Positions 50,629 through 58,657 of a DNA stretch of 64,000 nt are shown here, piece by piece. Numbering within the stretch: position 1 is the first letter of the stretch; every line of letters starts with the position of its first letter. The notes below the pieces were generated by a model. The model was not told the DNA's origin and ran no database searches. It saw only the letters and a list, made by a program, of their open reading frames with translations. The position numbers were made by a program, and so were the translations under genes. Source of the stretch: Nitratireductor aquimarinus (GTDB taxonomy: Bacteria > Pseudomonadota > Alphaproteobacteria > Rhizobiales > Rhizobiaceae); contig NZ_CP177239.1 of assembly GCF_046773475.1 (NCBI RefSeq), forward strand, positions 1,674,001-1,738,000. The letters are read 5' to 3'.

Positions 50629-52701
50629 ATGAGCGACACCGTAAAGATCACCCGGGACGATGGCATCGCCGTCCTCACTCTGGACAATCCCCCGGTCAAC
50701 GCGCTCGGCCATGCGCTGCGCGCGCCGCTCTTCGAAGCGCTGCAGCAGGCAAAAGCCGATGACGCCGTTCAGGCCATCGTCATCACCTGCGCAGGCCGCA
50801 CCTTCATCGCCGGAGCCGACATTTCCGAATTCGGCAAGCCACCGAAGGAGCCGAGCCTTCCCGACCTGATCGCCATGCTCGAAAGCATCGACAAGCCCAC
50901 CGTGGCCGCCATCCACGGCACCGCGCTTGGCGGCGGTCTCGAACTGGCGCTCGGCTGCCACTACCGAGTAGCCGACAAGAGCGCCATGATCGGCCTTCCC
51001 GAAGTCAATCTGGGTCTCATCCCGGGCGCCGGCGGCACGGTGCGCCTGCCGCGCCTGGTCGGCCCCGAAGCGGCGCTGAAGATGATCGTCTCCGGCAAGC
51101 CCATCGGCATGGACGAAGCGGTGCGGCTTGGCGCGGTCGACCGGCTGGCCGAAACCGATCTGCTTGCAGAAGCCATCGCATTCGCCCGCGAGAAGGCGGC
51201 CTCCGGCAACGCACACCCCCACATCCGCGCACGCGCCGAAAAGCTCGCCGTCGACCTCGCCGCCTTTGACGAAGCGGTCAAGGCGGTCACGAAGAAGGCG
51301 CGCGGCCTCACCGCCCCGCACACGGCGGCCGAAGCCGTCCGCAACGCCATCACCATGGAGTTCGACGCAGCACTCGACCGCGAGCGCGAACTCTTTCTGG
51401 AGCGCCGCGACAGCGCCGAATCCGCCGCCCAGCGCCATCTCTTCTTCGCCACCCGCGAAGCCACCAAAGTGCCCGGCGTCGGTCGCGAGACCGAGGCGCG
51501 CAAGATCGCCCGCGCGGGCGTCATCGGTGCAGGCACGATGGGTGCGGGCATCGCCATGGCGCTGGCCAATGGCGGCATTCCCGTCACCATTCTGGAGATG
51601 AACGAGGACGCCATTGCGCGCGGTCTCGCCCATGTCGAGAAAACCTATGCCGGGTCGGTCAAGCGCGGCTCCATCGCGCCTGAAGAGAAGGAAGCGCGGA
51701 TCGCGCGCATCTCCGGCACCACCGATTATGCAGACCTTTCCGACTGCGACATCGTCATCGAAGCCGTGTTCGAGGACATGGGCGTGAAGCGTCAGGTCTT
51801 CACCGCGCTCGACAGCGTGCTGAAGCCCGGCGCGATCCTCGCCTCCAACACCTCCTATCTCGACGTCAACGAGATCGCGGCCACCACGAAGCGTCCGCAG
51901 GATGTGGTCGGCCTTCACTTCTTCTCGCCCGCCCACGTCATGAAGCTTCTGGAGATCGTGCGCGGCGACGAGACCGCACCGGAAGTCATCAAGACCGCGC
52001 TGACCCTTGCCCGTAAAATCGGCAAGGTTCCGGTCGTGGTCGGCGTGTGCAATGGCTTCGTCGGAAACCGCATGCTTGCCGCCCGGCGCGAGCAGAACGA
52101 AGACCTTCTCCTCTCCGGCGCAACGCCCGAGCAGGTCGATCGCGTGTTCACCGATTTCGGCTGGCCCATGGGGCCGTTCCAGATGGTCGACCTTGCCGGC
52201 CTCGACATCAGCTGGAAGCACCGCCAGTCGCTCGGTCTCACCGCCCCCATCGCCGACACGCTGTGCGAAGCGGGCCATTTCGGCCAGAAGGCCGGACGCG
52301 GCTTCTATCTCTATGAGGAAGGCTCCCGCACACCCAAGCCTGACCCCTTCGTTCAGGAGCTCATCGAGAAGAAGGCTGCGGAACTCGGCGTCGAACGGCG
52401 CGAGATCAGCGCGGACGAGATCACCGAGCGCACACTTTACCCGATGATCAACGAGGGTGCGAAGATCCTTGAGGAGCGCATTGCCGCCCGCGCCTCCGAC
52501 ATCGACGTGGTGTGGGTCAATGGCTACGGCTTCCCGGTCGCCAAGGGCGGACCGATGTTCTGGGCCGAGCGCTTCGGCATCAAGACAATCGTCGAACGGC
52601 TGGAGCATTGGCATCAGAAGACCGGCAACCCGCTCTTTGAGCCTGCGCCGCTGCTTCGCCAGCTTGCATTGACCGGCGGAGGCTTTGCCGACCTCGCATA
52701 A
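50629..52701 (+). CDS. Fused enoyl-CoA hydratase / 3-hydroxyacyl-CoA dehydrogenase (FadJ/FadB type)
   Basis: Bifunctional beta-oxidation enzyme of 690 residues. The N-terminal crotonase domain (about 1-190) has the oxyanion-hole segments GRTFIAGADISEF and HGTALGGGLELALGCH plus catalytic Glu in LGLIPGAGGTVRLPRL. The Rossmann domain starts at about 295 with VIGAGTMGAGIAMALANGG. HFFSPAHVMKLLEIV carries the dehydrogenase His, and two C-terminal 3HCDH domains follow. It differs from FadB by lacking the epimerase-linked extra length. No thiolase or acyl-CoA dehydrogenase is next to it. Confidence 0.93.
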   Translation: MSDTVKITRDDGIAVLTLDNPPVNALGHALRAPLFEALQQAKADDAVQAIVITCAGRTFIAGADISEFGKPPKEPSLPDLIAMLESIDKPTVAAIHGTALGGGLELALGCHYRVADKSAMIGLPEVNLGLIPGAGGTVRLPRLVGPEAALKMIVSGKPIGMDEAVRLGAVDRLAETDLLAEAIAFAREKAASGNAHPHIRARAEKLAVDLAAFDEAVKAVTKKARGLTAPHTAAEAVRNAITMEFDAALDRERELFLERRDSAESAAQRHLFFATREATKVPGVGRETEARKIARAGVIGAGTMGAGIAMALANGGIPVTILEMNEDAIARGLAHVEKTYAGSVKRGSIAPEEKEARIARISGTTDYADLSDCDIVIEAVFEDMGVKRQVFTALDSVLKPGAILASNTSYLDVNEIAATTKRPQDVVGLHFFSPAHVMKLLEIVRGDETAPEVIKTALTLARKIGKVPVVVGVCNGFVGNRMLAARREQNEDLLLSGATPEQVDRVFTDFGWPMGPFQMVDLAGLDISWKHRQSLGLTAPIADTLCEAGHFGQKAGRGFYLYEEGSRTPKPDPFVQELIEKKAAELGVERREISADEITERTLYPMINEGAKILEERIAARASDIDVVWVNGYGFPVAKGGPMFWAERFGIKTIVERLEHWHQKTGNPLFEPAPLLRQLALTGGGFADLA

Positions 52702-52754
52702 GGCGGGGTCGCACCCTATATTCGACGCCAAACGAAACAGCGGAACGAGACAGT

Positions 52755-53093
52755 ATGGACATTCGTCAGATTTCAGAAGAGTACGCCGTCGCCGCGCAGA
52801 TCACGGCGGAAGACATCGCGACCGTGAAGGCAGCCGGTTTCAAGAGCATCATCTGCAACCGCCCCGAGGGCGAGGAAGCAGGCCAGCCCGCAGTCGAGAG
52901 CATCGCCCGCGCTGCAGAAGAGGCGGGGCTCTCCTTCCGCCATGTGCCGGTGGTTTCCGGCGCCATGACAATGGACGACGTGACCGACATGGCAGCGGCT
53001 CTGAAAGAGCTTCCCGGCCCGGTTTTCGCCTATTGCCGCAGCGGCGCGCGCTCGGCAAATCTCTACGGCATCATCAAGGAACGCGGTCTTTAA
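52755..53093 (+). CDS. TIGR01244-family sulfurtransferase/phosphatase-like protein
   Basis: A 112-residue dual-specificity-phosphatase-like or rhodanese-like domain. The active loop YCRSGARS provides Cys94 and Arg99 (C-x5-R-S form would be phosphatase-like; here the loop is C-x4-R). ICNRPEGEEAGQP is the second family block. Members are found alone or fused to metallo-beta-lactamase domains (Blh) and have been linked to sulfide handling. It starts 54 bp after the fadJ-like stop and ends before a strong terminator. Confidence 0.85.
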   Translation: MDIRQISEEYAVAAQITAEDIATVKAAGFKSIICNRPEGEEAGQPAVESIARAAEEAGLSFRHVPVVSGAMTMDDVTDMAAALKELPGPVFAYCRSGARSANLYGIIKERGL

Positions 53094-53122
53094 GAAGCAC
53101 CGCCCGGACGTGATTGATCGCT

Positions 53123-53160
53123 AAAAAAAGCGGGGCCGATTTCCGGCCCCGCTTTTTTTT
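53123..53160. terminator. Bidirectional terminator between TIGR01244 gene and TRAP operon
   Basis: A 9-bp GC stem (GCGGGGCCG/CGGCCCCGC) is flanked by seven A on one side and eight T on the other, between convergent stops. Confidence 0.92.
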
Positions 53161-53166
53161 GTGTCC

Positions 53167-54489
53167 TCAATAAAGCCAGCGCAACATGAACAGCGATATC
53201 GCCGGGAACAGCGTCAAAAGCGCCACCCGCAGAATATCGCTCATCACGAAGGGCAGAACACCGCGATAAGTCGCCGAGATCGGCGTGTCTTTGGCCATCG
53301 AGTTCAACACGAACAGGTTCATGCCCACGGGCGGCGTTATCAGCCCCACCTCCACGACGATCAGCACCAGAATGCCGAACCAGATCGCGAATTCTTCCGC
53401 GCCCAGCCCGAAATCCAGAACCGTGACGATCGGGAAGAAGATCGGAATGGTCAGCAGGATCATGGACAGCGAGTCCATCACGCAGCCGAACACGAGATAA
53501 AGCAGCAGGATCAGCGTCAGCACCATCCAGGGGCTGTAGCCCTGCTCGCTCACAAACGCCGCCATCTGCTGCGGCACCTGAGCCAGCGCCAGGAACGAAT
53601 TGTAGAACCCGGCCCCCAGAACGATGAAGAAAATCATCGCCGTGGCGGTTGCCGTCGCAAGGATTGATTCCACGAAGGTTTCGCGTGTCAGCCCGCCATT
53701 GATGAGCGCGATCAGGCCCGTGCCCGCCGCCCCCACCGCAGCGCCTTCCGTCGGCGTGAAGACACCCAGATAGATGCCGCCCACAACCGCCAGAAACACG
53801 ATCAGCACCGGCCAGACATCGAGAAGCGCCCGCATCCGCTCCGAATAGGGCGCACGCTCGCGCGTGCCAGCGGAGTCGGGCCAGAGCCGCACATAGATCG
53901 AGATGGCGAGCATGTACCCGACAGCAGCCAGAACGCCCGGCACGAGGGCCGCAACGAACAGTTTCGCGATGTTCTGCTCGGTCAGGATCGCATAGATGAC
54001 GAGGATCACCGATGGCGGGATAAGAATGCCGAGCGTGCCGCCGGCCGCCAGCGTGCCCGTGGCGAGCGCGCCCGAATAGCCGTAGCGCCGCAGCTCCGGC
54101 AGCGCCACCTGGCTCATCGTCGCCGCCGTCGCCAGCGACGAGCCGCAGATCGCGCCAAAGCCGGCGCATGCGCCCACCGCCGCCATGGCCACACCACCGC
54201 GCCGGTGGCCCATCCATGTTTCAGCCGCCTTGAACAGCGCCCGCGACATGCCGCCCAGCGTTGCAAACTGCCCCATCAGCAGGAACAGCGGAATGATGGA
54301 AAGCGAATAGCCGGAAAAGGTCGAATAGGTCTCGTTCTTCAGCTTGGCGAGCACCGGCGTGACATTGCCGAACACAATCCAGCTGCCGCCGAGCCCGCAC
54401 AGAAGCATGGCGAGACCGATGGGCAGACGCAGGAAGATCAGAAGCAGCAGTAACGGAAAGGACCAGAGCCCGATTTCAAGATTGGTCAA
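53167..54489 (-). CDS. dctM: TRAP transporter large permease (DctM)
   Basis: A 440-residue DctM protein. It contains GFGAICGSSLATAATMSQVALPELRRYGYS, the ILIPPSVILVIYAIL re-entrant motif and LITPPVGMNLFVLN. About 13 helices are predicted. It overlaps the small permease stop by 4 bp. It is the third TRAP system of the window and belongs with the DctP at 55364. The substrate is unknown. Confidence 0.93.
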   Translation of the reverse strand: MTNLEIGLWSFPLLLLLIFLRLPIGLAMLLCGLGGSWIVFGNVTPVLAKLKNETYSTFSGYSLSIIPLFLLMGQFATLGGMSRALFKAAETWMGHRRGGVAMAAVGACAGFGAICGSSLATAATMSQVALPELRRYGYSGALATGTLAAGGTLGILIPPSVILVIYAILTEQNIAKLFVAALVPGVLAAVGYMLAISIYVRLWPDSAGTRERAPYSERMRALLDVWPVLIVFLAVVGGIYLGVFTPTEGAAVGAAGTGLIALINGGLTRETFVESILATATATAMIFFIVLGAGFYNSFLALAQVPQQMAAFVSEQGYSPWMVLTLILLLYLVFGCVMDSLSMILLTIPIFFPIVTVLDFGLGAEEFAIWFGILVLIVVEVGLITPPVGMNLFVLNSMAKDTPISATYRGVLPFVMSDILRVALLTLFPAISLFMLRWLY

Positions 54490-55016
54490 TGGACACTCCC
54501 CTGCCCAAGCCCCGGCGTCGGCGTTCCGGCCCTGAATTCACGATAGCGGACGAAGACCATGTAGATCGACACGATCACCGCGATGACAGCCGCCACCAGG
54601 CAGGCCGCATAGGGCCACCACAGGGGGAACTGCAGAATGAAGGTGGTTTCGCTGTAGCTCAGCTTGTCGATCATGCCGTAATAGAGCTGGCGGGCGATCA
54701 GCACCAGAAACAGCGTCATGATGATCTCCGTCACCAGATCGATCACATGGTTCACGCTGCCCGGCAGGAAAGCGGTGAAAATGTCCACCGTGGCATGACC
54801 GCGATTGAGCTGGCACCAGGGCAGAAAGGCAAAGACGGCAAAGCCGACGCCGGCCTGCACCAGTTCAAAATCGCCCGGCACGGGGCCGAGCCCGAAGCGC
54901 ACCAGCGCGCGGCCGGTAATGCTGGCGACCGTCATGACGATCACCGCCACCAGAACGATCCCGCCCAGAATGGCCATTGTCCTGGCCAGCCAGACAATGA
55001 TGCTCGATAGTCTCAT
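54486..55016 (-). CDS. dctQ: TRAP transporter small permease (DctQ)
   Basis: A 176-residue four-helix protein (helices near 8-32, 50-68, 90-110, 130-155) with QLNRGHATVDIFTAFLP between helices 2 and 3, the DctQ pattern. The ATG at 55016 follows GGGAAGG. The same frame stays open to 55262 and, if read, would add a tract of 8-residue Arg/Gly/Thr/Ala repeats made by a minisatellite; that tract is judged non-coding. Overlaps dctM by 4 bp. Confidence 0.88.
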   Translation of the reverse strand: MRLSSIIVWLARTMAILGGIVLVAVIVMTVASITGRALVRFGLGPVPGDFELVQAGVGFAVFAFLPWCQLNRGHATVDIFTAFLPGSVNHVIDLVTEIIMTLFLVLIARQLYYGMIDKLSYSETTFILQFPLWWPYAACLVAAVIAVIVSIYMVFVRYREFRAGTPTPGLGQGSVH

Positions 55017-55030
55017 GCGCCTTCCCGTCT

Positions 55031-55108
55031 CCCGTGCCGTCCCGCGTGCCGTCGCACGTCCAGTCCCGCGTGCCTTCGCACGTCCAGTCCCGCGTGCCTT
55101 CCCATGGC
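55031..55108. repeat. 24-bp minisatellite upstream of dctQ
   Basis: Two nearly identical 24-bp units (55041-55064 and 55065-55088, differing at one base) are flanked by partial copies on both sides. The core is CCCGCGTGCCTTCGCACGTC plus CAGT. Expansion or contraction would be in frame with dctQ. Confidence 0.8.
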
Positions 55109-55121
55109 GTTCCCACTCATT

Positions 55122-55168
55122 CTTGTACCTTTTCGGCTTGCACCTTTTCAGCCTTGTACCTTTTCGGC
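55122..55168. repeat. 15-16-bp minisatellite in the dctP-dctQ gap
   Basis: Three tandem units of CTTGTACCTTTTCGGC with variants (55122-55136, 55137-55151, 55152-55167) lie 14 bp from the first repeat tract. Together the arrays occupy much of the 347-bp gap 55017-55363; the rest holds the hairpin at 55314 and no gene that I can support. Confidence 0.78.
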
Positions 55169-55313
55169 AGGGTCCGATGACGTTAGCCAGCCACTTCTTC
55201 CCACGCAAGCGCCCGAACGCCTGCGGAGCCGGAGCCCGCCGGTTCCCACCGGACCGATGCAAAGTTGAAAGATCGGATCGTCTCGCCCTTGCCGAAGCGG
55301 CGAGACCGTTCAG

Positions 55314-55342
55314 AAAAAGGGGCGGACCGCAGGGGCCCGCCT
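55314..55342 (-). terminator. Hairpin after dctP
   Basis: On the minus strand GGCGGGCC pairs with GGTCCGCC (one G-T pair) around a 5-nt loop, followed by CC and five T. It lies 22 bp after the dctP stop, so it may terminate or attenuate transcription before the permease genes. Confidence 0.72.
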
Positions 55343-55363
55343 CGGTTTCATGGCCTCAGGGCC

Positions 55364-56413
55364 TTACTGACCGGTGTACTGGTCGATCAGGGCGCGGGCT
55401 TCATCGATCAGCTTCTGACCGTCGATGCCCTTCTCCTTCATTTCCTCAACCCACTGGGCATAGACCGGCTCGGCGGCCTTCTTCCAGGTTTCGGTGTCCT
55501 CGGCGCTGATCTGGATGATGTTGTTGCCGCGATCCACCGCGATCTGGCGGCTCGGACCATCGGCCCCTGCCTGCGTGCTGCCGGCAAAGGCTGCAAATTC
55601 CTGACCGGAATTGTCGTCGATCACCTTTTTCAGGTCGTCGGGCAGGCTGTTATACTTCGCCTTGTTCATCGCCAGAACGAAGGTCGTCGTATAGAGCGCC
55701 TGATCGCCGCCAAATTCCGTGTGGTTGGAAACGAGCTCGGGCACCTTGAGCGCCGGCGTCACTTCCCAGGGAATGACGCAGCCATCGATCACGCCCTTGG
55801 AGAGCGATTCCGTGATCTGCGGCACCGGCATGCCCACGGGCGTCGCGCCCAGCTGGCCAAGAAGCGAGTTGATGATGCGCGTGGGGGCACGGATCTTCAT
55901 GCCCTTCAGATCGTCGAGCTTCTCGATCGGCGCCTTGGAGTGCAGCATGCCCGGACCGTGAACCCAGACACCCAGCACATGCGTGTCCTTGAATTCCGTG
56001 TCCTTCATGTATTTTTCGTACAGATCCCAATAGGCGCGCGAGGTCGCCTCGGCATTGGTCATCATGAAGGGCAGTTCGAACACTTCCGTGGAGGGGAAGC
56101 GGCCCGGCGTGGAGCCCGGCAGCGTCCAGACGATATCAACGATGCCGTCGCGCGCCTGATCGTAAAGCTGCGGCGGCGTGCCGCCGAGCTGCATGGCGGG
56201 ATAACGCTCGATCTTGATGCGCCCGCCCGAATCCTTCTCCACCTTGTCGGCCCACGGGTCGAGCACCAGTTTCGGCACATTCGCCTGCGGCGGCAGGAAC
56301 TGGTGCAGCCTCAGCGTCACCTCCTGCGCGAACGAGGCCACCGAAGCGCCCACGAGCCCGCTTGCCGCTACGGCAGCCGCAAGGGCTAATTTTCTCACGG
56401 AAAATGATTTCAT
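55364..56413 (-). CDS. dctP: TRAP transporter substrate-binding protein (DctP family)
   Basis: Periplasmic binding protein of 349 residues. The signal peptide ends at about SFA-QEVTLR. LRLHQFLPPQANVPKLVLDPWADKV opens the mature protein and LDDLKGMKIRAPTRIINSLL contains the ligand-binding Arg. The ligand is probably a carboxylic acid. It precedes dctQ and dctM on the minus strand but is separated from them by 347 bp of repeats and a hairpin. The ATG at 56413 follows GGGAGGAG. An A/T-rich promoter-like stretch (TTGTGA, 17 bp, TTACAT on the minus strand) lies near 56585-56615. Confidence 0.92.
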   Translation of the reverse strand: MKSFSVRKLALAAAVAASGLVGASVASFAQEVTLRLHQFLPPQANVPKLVLDPWADKVEKDSGGRIKIERYPAMQLGGTPPQLYDQARDGIVDIVWTLPGSTPGRFPSTEVFELPFMMTNAEATSRAYWDLYEKYMKDTEFKDTHVLGVWVHGPGMLHSKAPIEKLDDLKGMKIRAPTRIINSLLGQLGATPVGMPVPQITESLSKGVIDGCVIPWEVTPALKVPELVSNHTEFGGDQALYTTTFVLAMNKAKYNSLPDDLKKVIDDNSGQEFAAFAGSTQAGADGPSRQIAVDRGNNIIQISAEDTETWKKAAEPVYAQWVEEMKEKGIDGQKLIDEARALIDQYTGQ

Positions 56414-56629
56414 GCTTCTCCTCCCGATTGCATGGTCAAAGCGCCAGCGAACGCTTCGTATCGTTGTTTACGGCTGATGCGTCTCCGCCCGAAGAACTCC
56501 CTTTCTTCGCGGGGTGGCCGTCACGCCAAGTATCCTCTGGAAACGCGCCCTCCGTCCAGCCGTGACTTTAGTGGAAATTATGTAACAATAAAGAGGAAAA
56601 TCTCACAAGATTCGTAACGCAAAGCGCTT

Positions 56630-57097
56630 TCAGAGCGGCAGCGCACCGGTTTCCTTCAGGGTCTCCAGAACAATGGCGCTTTTCACATGTTGCACCGAGT
56701 CATGCGGCAACAGCACGCCATTGACGAAATTGGAGAGCGATTTGAGGTCGGGCGTCACGACCTTCAATATGTAGTCCATCTCGCCGGTCAGCGCGTGCGC
56801 CTCCTGCACTTCGGGCAACCGCGCAAGCAATTCGCCGAAACGGCGGGCATTGTCGGGGTTGTGCGTGGCGAGTGTTACGGTGATGATGTTGACCAGCGGA
56901 AAGCCCAGCCGGTCACGATCGAGCATCGCGGCATAGCCGCGAATATAGCCCTCCTCCTCCAGTCGCTGCCGGCGGCGCGAGCATTGCGAGGGCGATAAGT
57001 TTACCCGTTCCGATAAGTCATTGTTGGTGAGCCGGGCATCGACCTGCAAGAGGGCTAATATCTTGCGGTCATATCCGTCGATACGCGCTTCAGCCAT
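56630..57097 (-). CDS. Lrp/AsnC-family transcriptional regulator
   Basis: A 155-residue regulator: N-terminal HTH (YDRKILALLQVDARLTNNDLSERVNLSPSQCSRRRQRLEEEGYI) and C-terminal RAM domain binding amino acids (ALTGEMDYILKVV). It is divergent from hppD, so tyrosine or phenylalanine is the expected effector. The ATG at 57097 follows GGAGGAG; a longer frame to 57160 is not needed. A dyad TGCAAG-N3-CTTGCA lies in the intergenic gap as a candidate site. Confidence 0.92.
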   Translation of the reverse strand: MAEARIDGYDRKILALLQVDARLTNNDLSERVNLSPSQCSRRRQRLEEEGYIRGYAAMLDRDRLGFPLVNIITVTLATHNPDNARRFGELLARLPEVQEAHALTGEMDYILKVVTPDLKSLSNFVNGVLLPHDSVQHVKSAIVLETLKETGALPL

Positions 57098-57156
57098 GCA
57101 ATTCTCCTCCAACATGCACGATCCACGCGCTCTTGTCACAAAATGCGCCCCAGAAT

Positions 57157-57171
57157 GCAAGCCGCTTGCAG
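57157..57171. promoter_or_regulatory. Dyad in the lrp-hppD intergenic region
   Basis: TGCAAGCCGCTTGCA is a perfect 6-bp inverted repeat with a 3-bp spacer, 60 bp before the Lrp-type regulator start and 70 bp before hppD. A second dyad GCGTT-N4-AACGC lies at 57196-57209. Either could be bound by the Lrp protein. Confidence 0.45.
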
Positions 57172-57241
57172 GCCACTCCGCCTAAAATGCCCCATGCGTT
57201 GAAAAACGCGCGCATTTTCCCAATTCAGGAGGAGTTATTCC

Positions 57242-58354
57242 ATGGGTCCGTTCCCCCACGACGCACCGCCCCCGGAAATCACGAAGGAAAACCCGGCCGG
57301 CACGGACGGTTTTGAATTCGTCGAATTCGCCCATTCGGAGCCGGAAAAACTCGCCGATCTGTTCACCAAGATGGGTTACACGGAAGTGGCCCGTCACAAG
57401 ACGAAGAAGGTCTCCGTCTGGCGTCAGGGCGACATCAACTACATCGTCAATGCCGAGCCCGGCAGCCACGCCATGCGCTTCGTCGACGAGCATGGCCCCT
57501 GCGCACCGTCCATGGCCTGGCGCGTGGTCGATGCGAAGCAAGCCTTCGATCATGCGGTTTCCAAGGGCGCAGAGCCCTATGAAGGCGACGACAGGACGCT
57601 CGACGTGCCGGCCATTGTCGGCATTGGCGGCTCGCTGATCTACTTCATCGACGCCTATGGCGACAAAGGCTCGGCCTATGAGGCCGAATTCGACTGGCTG
57701 GGCGAGAAGAACCCGCGCCCGGAAGGCGTCGGCTTCTACTATCTCGATCACCTCACCCACAATGTCTATCGCGGCAACATGGACAAGTGGTGGGACTTCT
57801 ACCGTGAGCTCTTCGGCTTCACGCAGATCCACTATTTCGACATCGACGGCCGCATCACCGGCCTCGTTTCCCGCGCGATCACCAGCCCCTGCGGCAAGAT
57901 CCGCATCCCGCTCAACGAGTCCAAGGACGACACGAGCCAGATCGTCGAATATCTGAAGAAATACAAGGGCGAAGGCATCCAGCACATCGCAGTCGGCACG
58001 GACGGCATCTATGATGCCACCGACAGGCTTGCCGACAACGGCCTGAAATTCATGCCCGGCCCGCCCGAGACCTATTACGAGCGCAGCCATGATCGCGTGC
58101 AGGGCCATGACGAGCCCATTGAGCGCATGAAGACGCACGGCATCCTGATCGATGGCGAAGGCGTGGTGAATGGCGGCATGACCAAGATTCTGCTGCAGAT
58201 CTTCTCCAAAACCGTCATCGGCCCGATCTTCTTCGAGTTCATTCAGCGCAAGGGCGATGAAGGCTTCGGCGAGGGCAATTTCCGCGCCCTGTTCGAGAGC
58301 ATCGAGGAAGACCAGATCCGCCGCGGCGTCATCAAGGTCGACGCCGCCGAATAG
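57242..58354 (+). CDS. hppD: 4-hydroxyphenylpyruvate dioxygenase
   Basis: Fe(II) enzyme of 370 residues converting 4-hydroxyphenylpyruvate to homogentisate, the entry step of tyrosine breakdown. The metal triad is visible: His170 in YLDHLTHNVYRG, His248 in GEGIQHIAVGT and Glu332 in GPIFFEFIQRKGDEGFGEGNF. The two-barrel vicinal-oxygen-chelate layout and length fit the family. The ATG at 57242 follows AGGAGG. It is divergent from the Lrp regulator, and the hmgA operon lies at the other end of the region. Confidence 0.97.
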   Translation: MGPFPHDAPPPEITKENPAGTDGFEFVEFAHSEPEKLADLFTKMGYTEVARHKTKKVSVWRQGDINYIVNAEPGSHAMRFVDEHGPCAPSMAWRVVDAKQAFDHAVSKGAEPYEGDDRTLDVPAIVGIGGSLIYFIDAYGDKGSAYEAEFDWLGEKNPRPEGVGFYYLDHLTHNVYRGNMDKWWDFYRELFGFTQIHYFDIDGRITGLVSRAITSPCGKIRIPLNESKDDTSQIVEYLKKYKGEGIQHIAVGTDGIYDATDRLADNGLKFMPGPPETYYERSHDRVQGHDEPIERMKTHGILIDGEGVVNGGMTKILLQIFSKTVIGPIFFEFIQRKGDEGFGEGNFRALFESIEEDQIRRGVIKVDAAE

Positions 58355-58402
58355 GCGCTACGTCAGATGCGGGCTGCACCGATTGCGGCCCGCAGGAAGC
58401 GG

Positions 58403-58438
58403 AAAAGGGGCAGGACCGGAAAACGGCCTGCCCCTTCT
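58403..58438. terminator. Terminator between hppD and the DUF2783 gene
   Basis: An 11-bp stem with one bulge (GGGGCAGG-A-CCG with CGGCCTGCCCC) has a short A-rich loop and a T-rich tail (TTCTCT). It lies between convergent stops; on the minus strand the tail is CCTTTTCC. Confidence 0.72.
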
Positions 58439-58450
58439 CTCATGCGCCTG

Positions 58451-58657
58451 TCAGGCGCTGCCGCGTGCCGCTGCCAGCACCTCGCGGATCGTTTCCAGAT
58501 CGCCCACCTGATTGGCCAGAAGCAGCACCAGCTTCGCGTTCAGCCGCGCGCTTTCCTCAAGGCTGAGCCCCTCATGCGCCGCCATCAGGGCCGCATAGAA
58601 ATCATCGCCGTCAGTCCCCAGCCGGTCACGGCCGACATCCGTTCTGTCCATCGTCAT
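58451..58657 (-). CDS. DUF2783-domain small protein
   Basis: A 68-residue, largely helical acidic protein (TDGDDFYAALMAAHEGLSLEESARLNAKLVLLLANQVGD). This is the DUF2783 pattern, a family encoded next to FAD monooxygenases; its role is unknown and a partner-protein role is possible. Its start overlaps the stop of the monooxygenase gene by 4 bp (ATGA), which strongly supports that it is real and co-expressed. Confidence 0.85.
   Translation of the reverse strand: MTMDRTDVGRDRLGTDGDDFYAALMAAHEGLSLEESARLNAKLVLLLANQVGDLETIREVLAAARGSA

Noticed and set aside
50602..52731. 709-codon open frame on the minus strand
   Set aside because: Antisense to the fused beta-oxidation gene, which has all its motifs on the plus strand.
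55031..55168. CRISPR array
   Set aside because: The units are directly tandem with no unique spacers and no cas genes nearby.
55017..55262. N-terminal extension of the dctQ frame with Arg/Gly/Thr repeats
   Set aside because: The DctQ family starts at the ATG at 55016, which has a good ribosome site; the repeats are explained by the DNA minisatellite.
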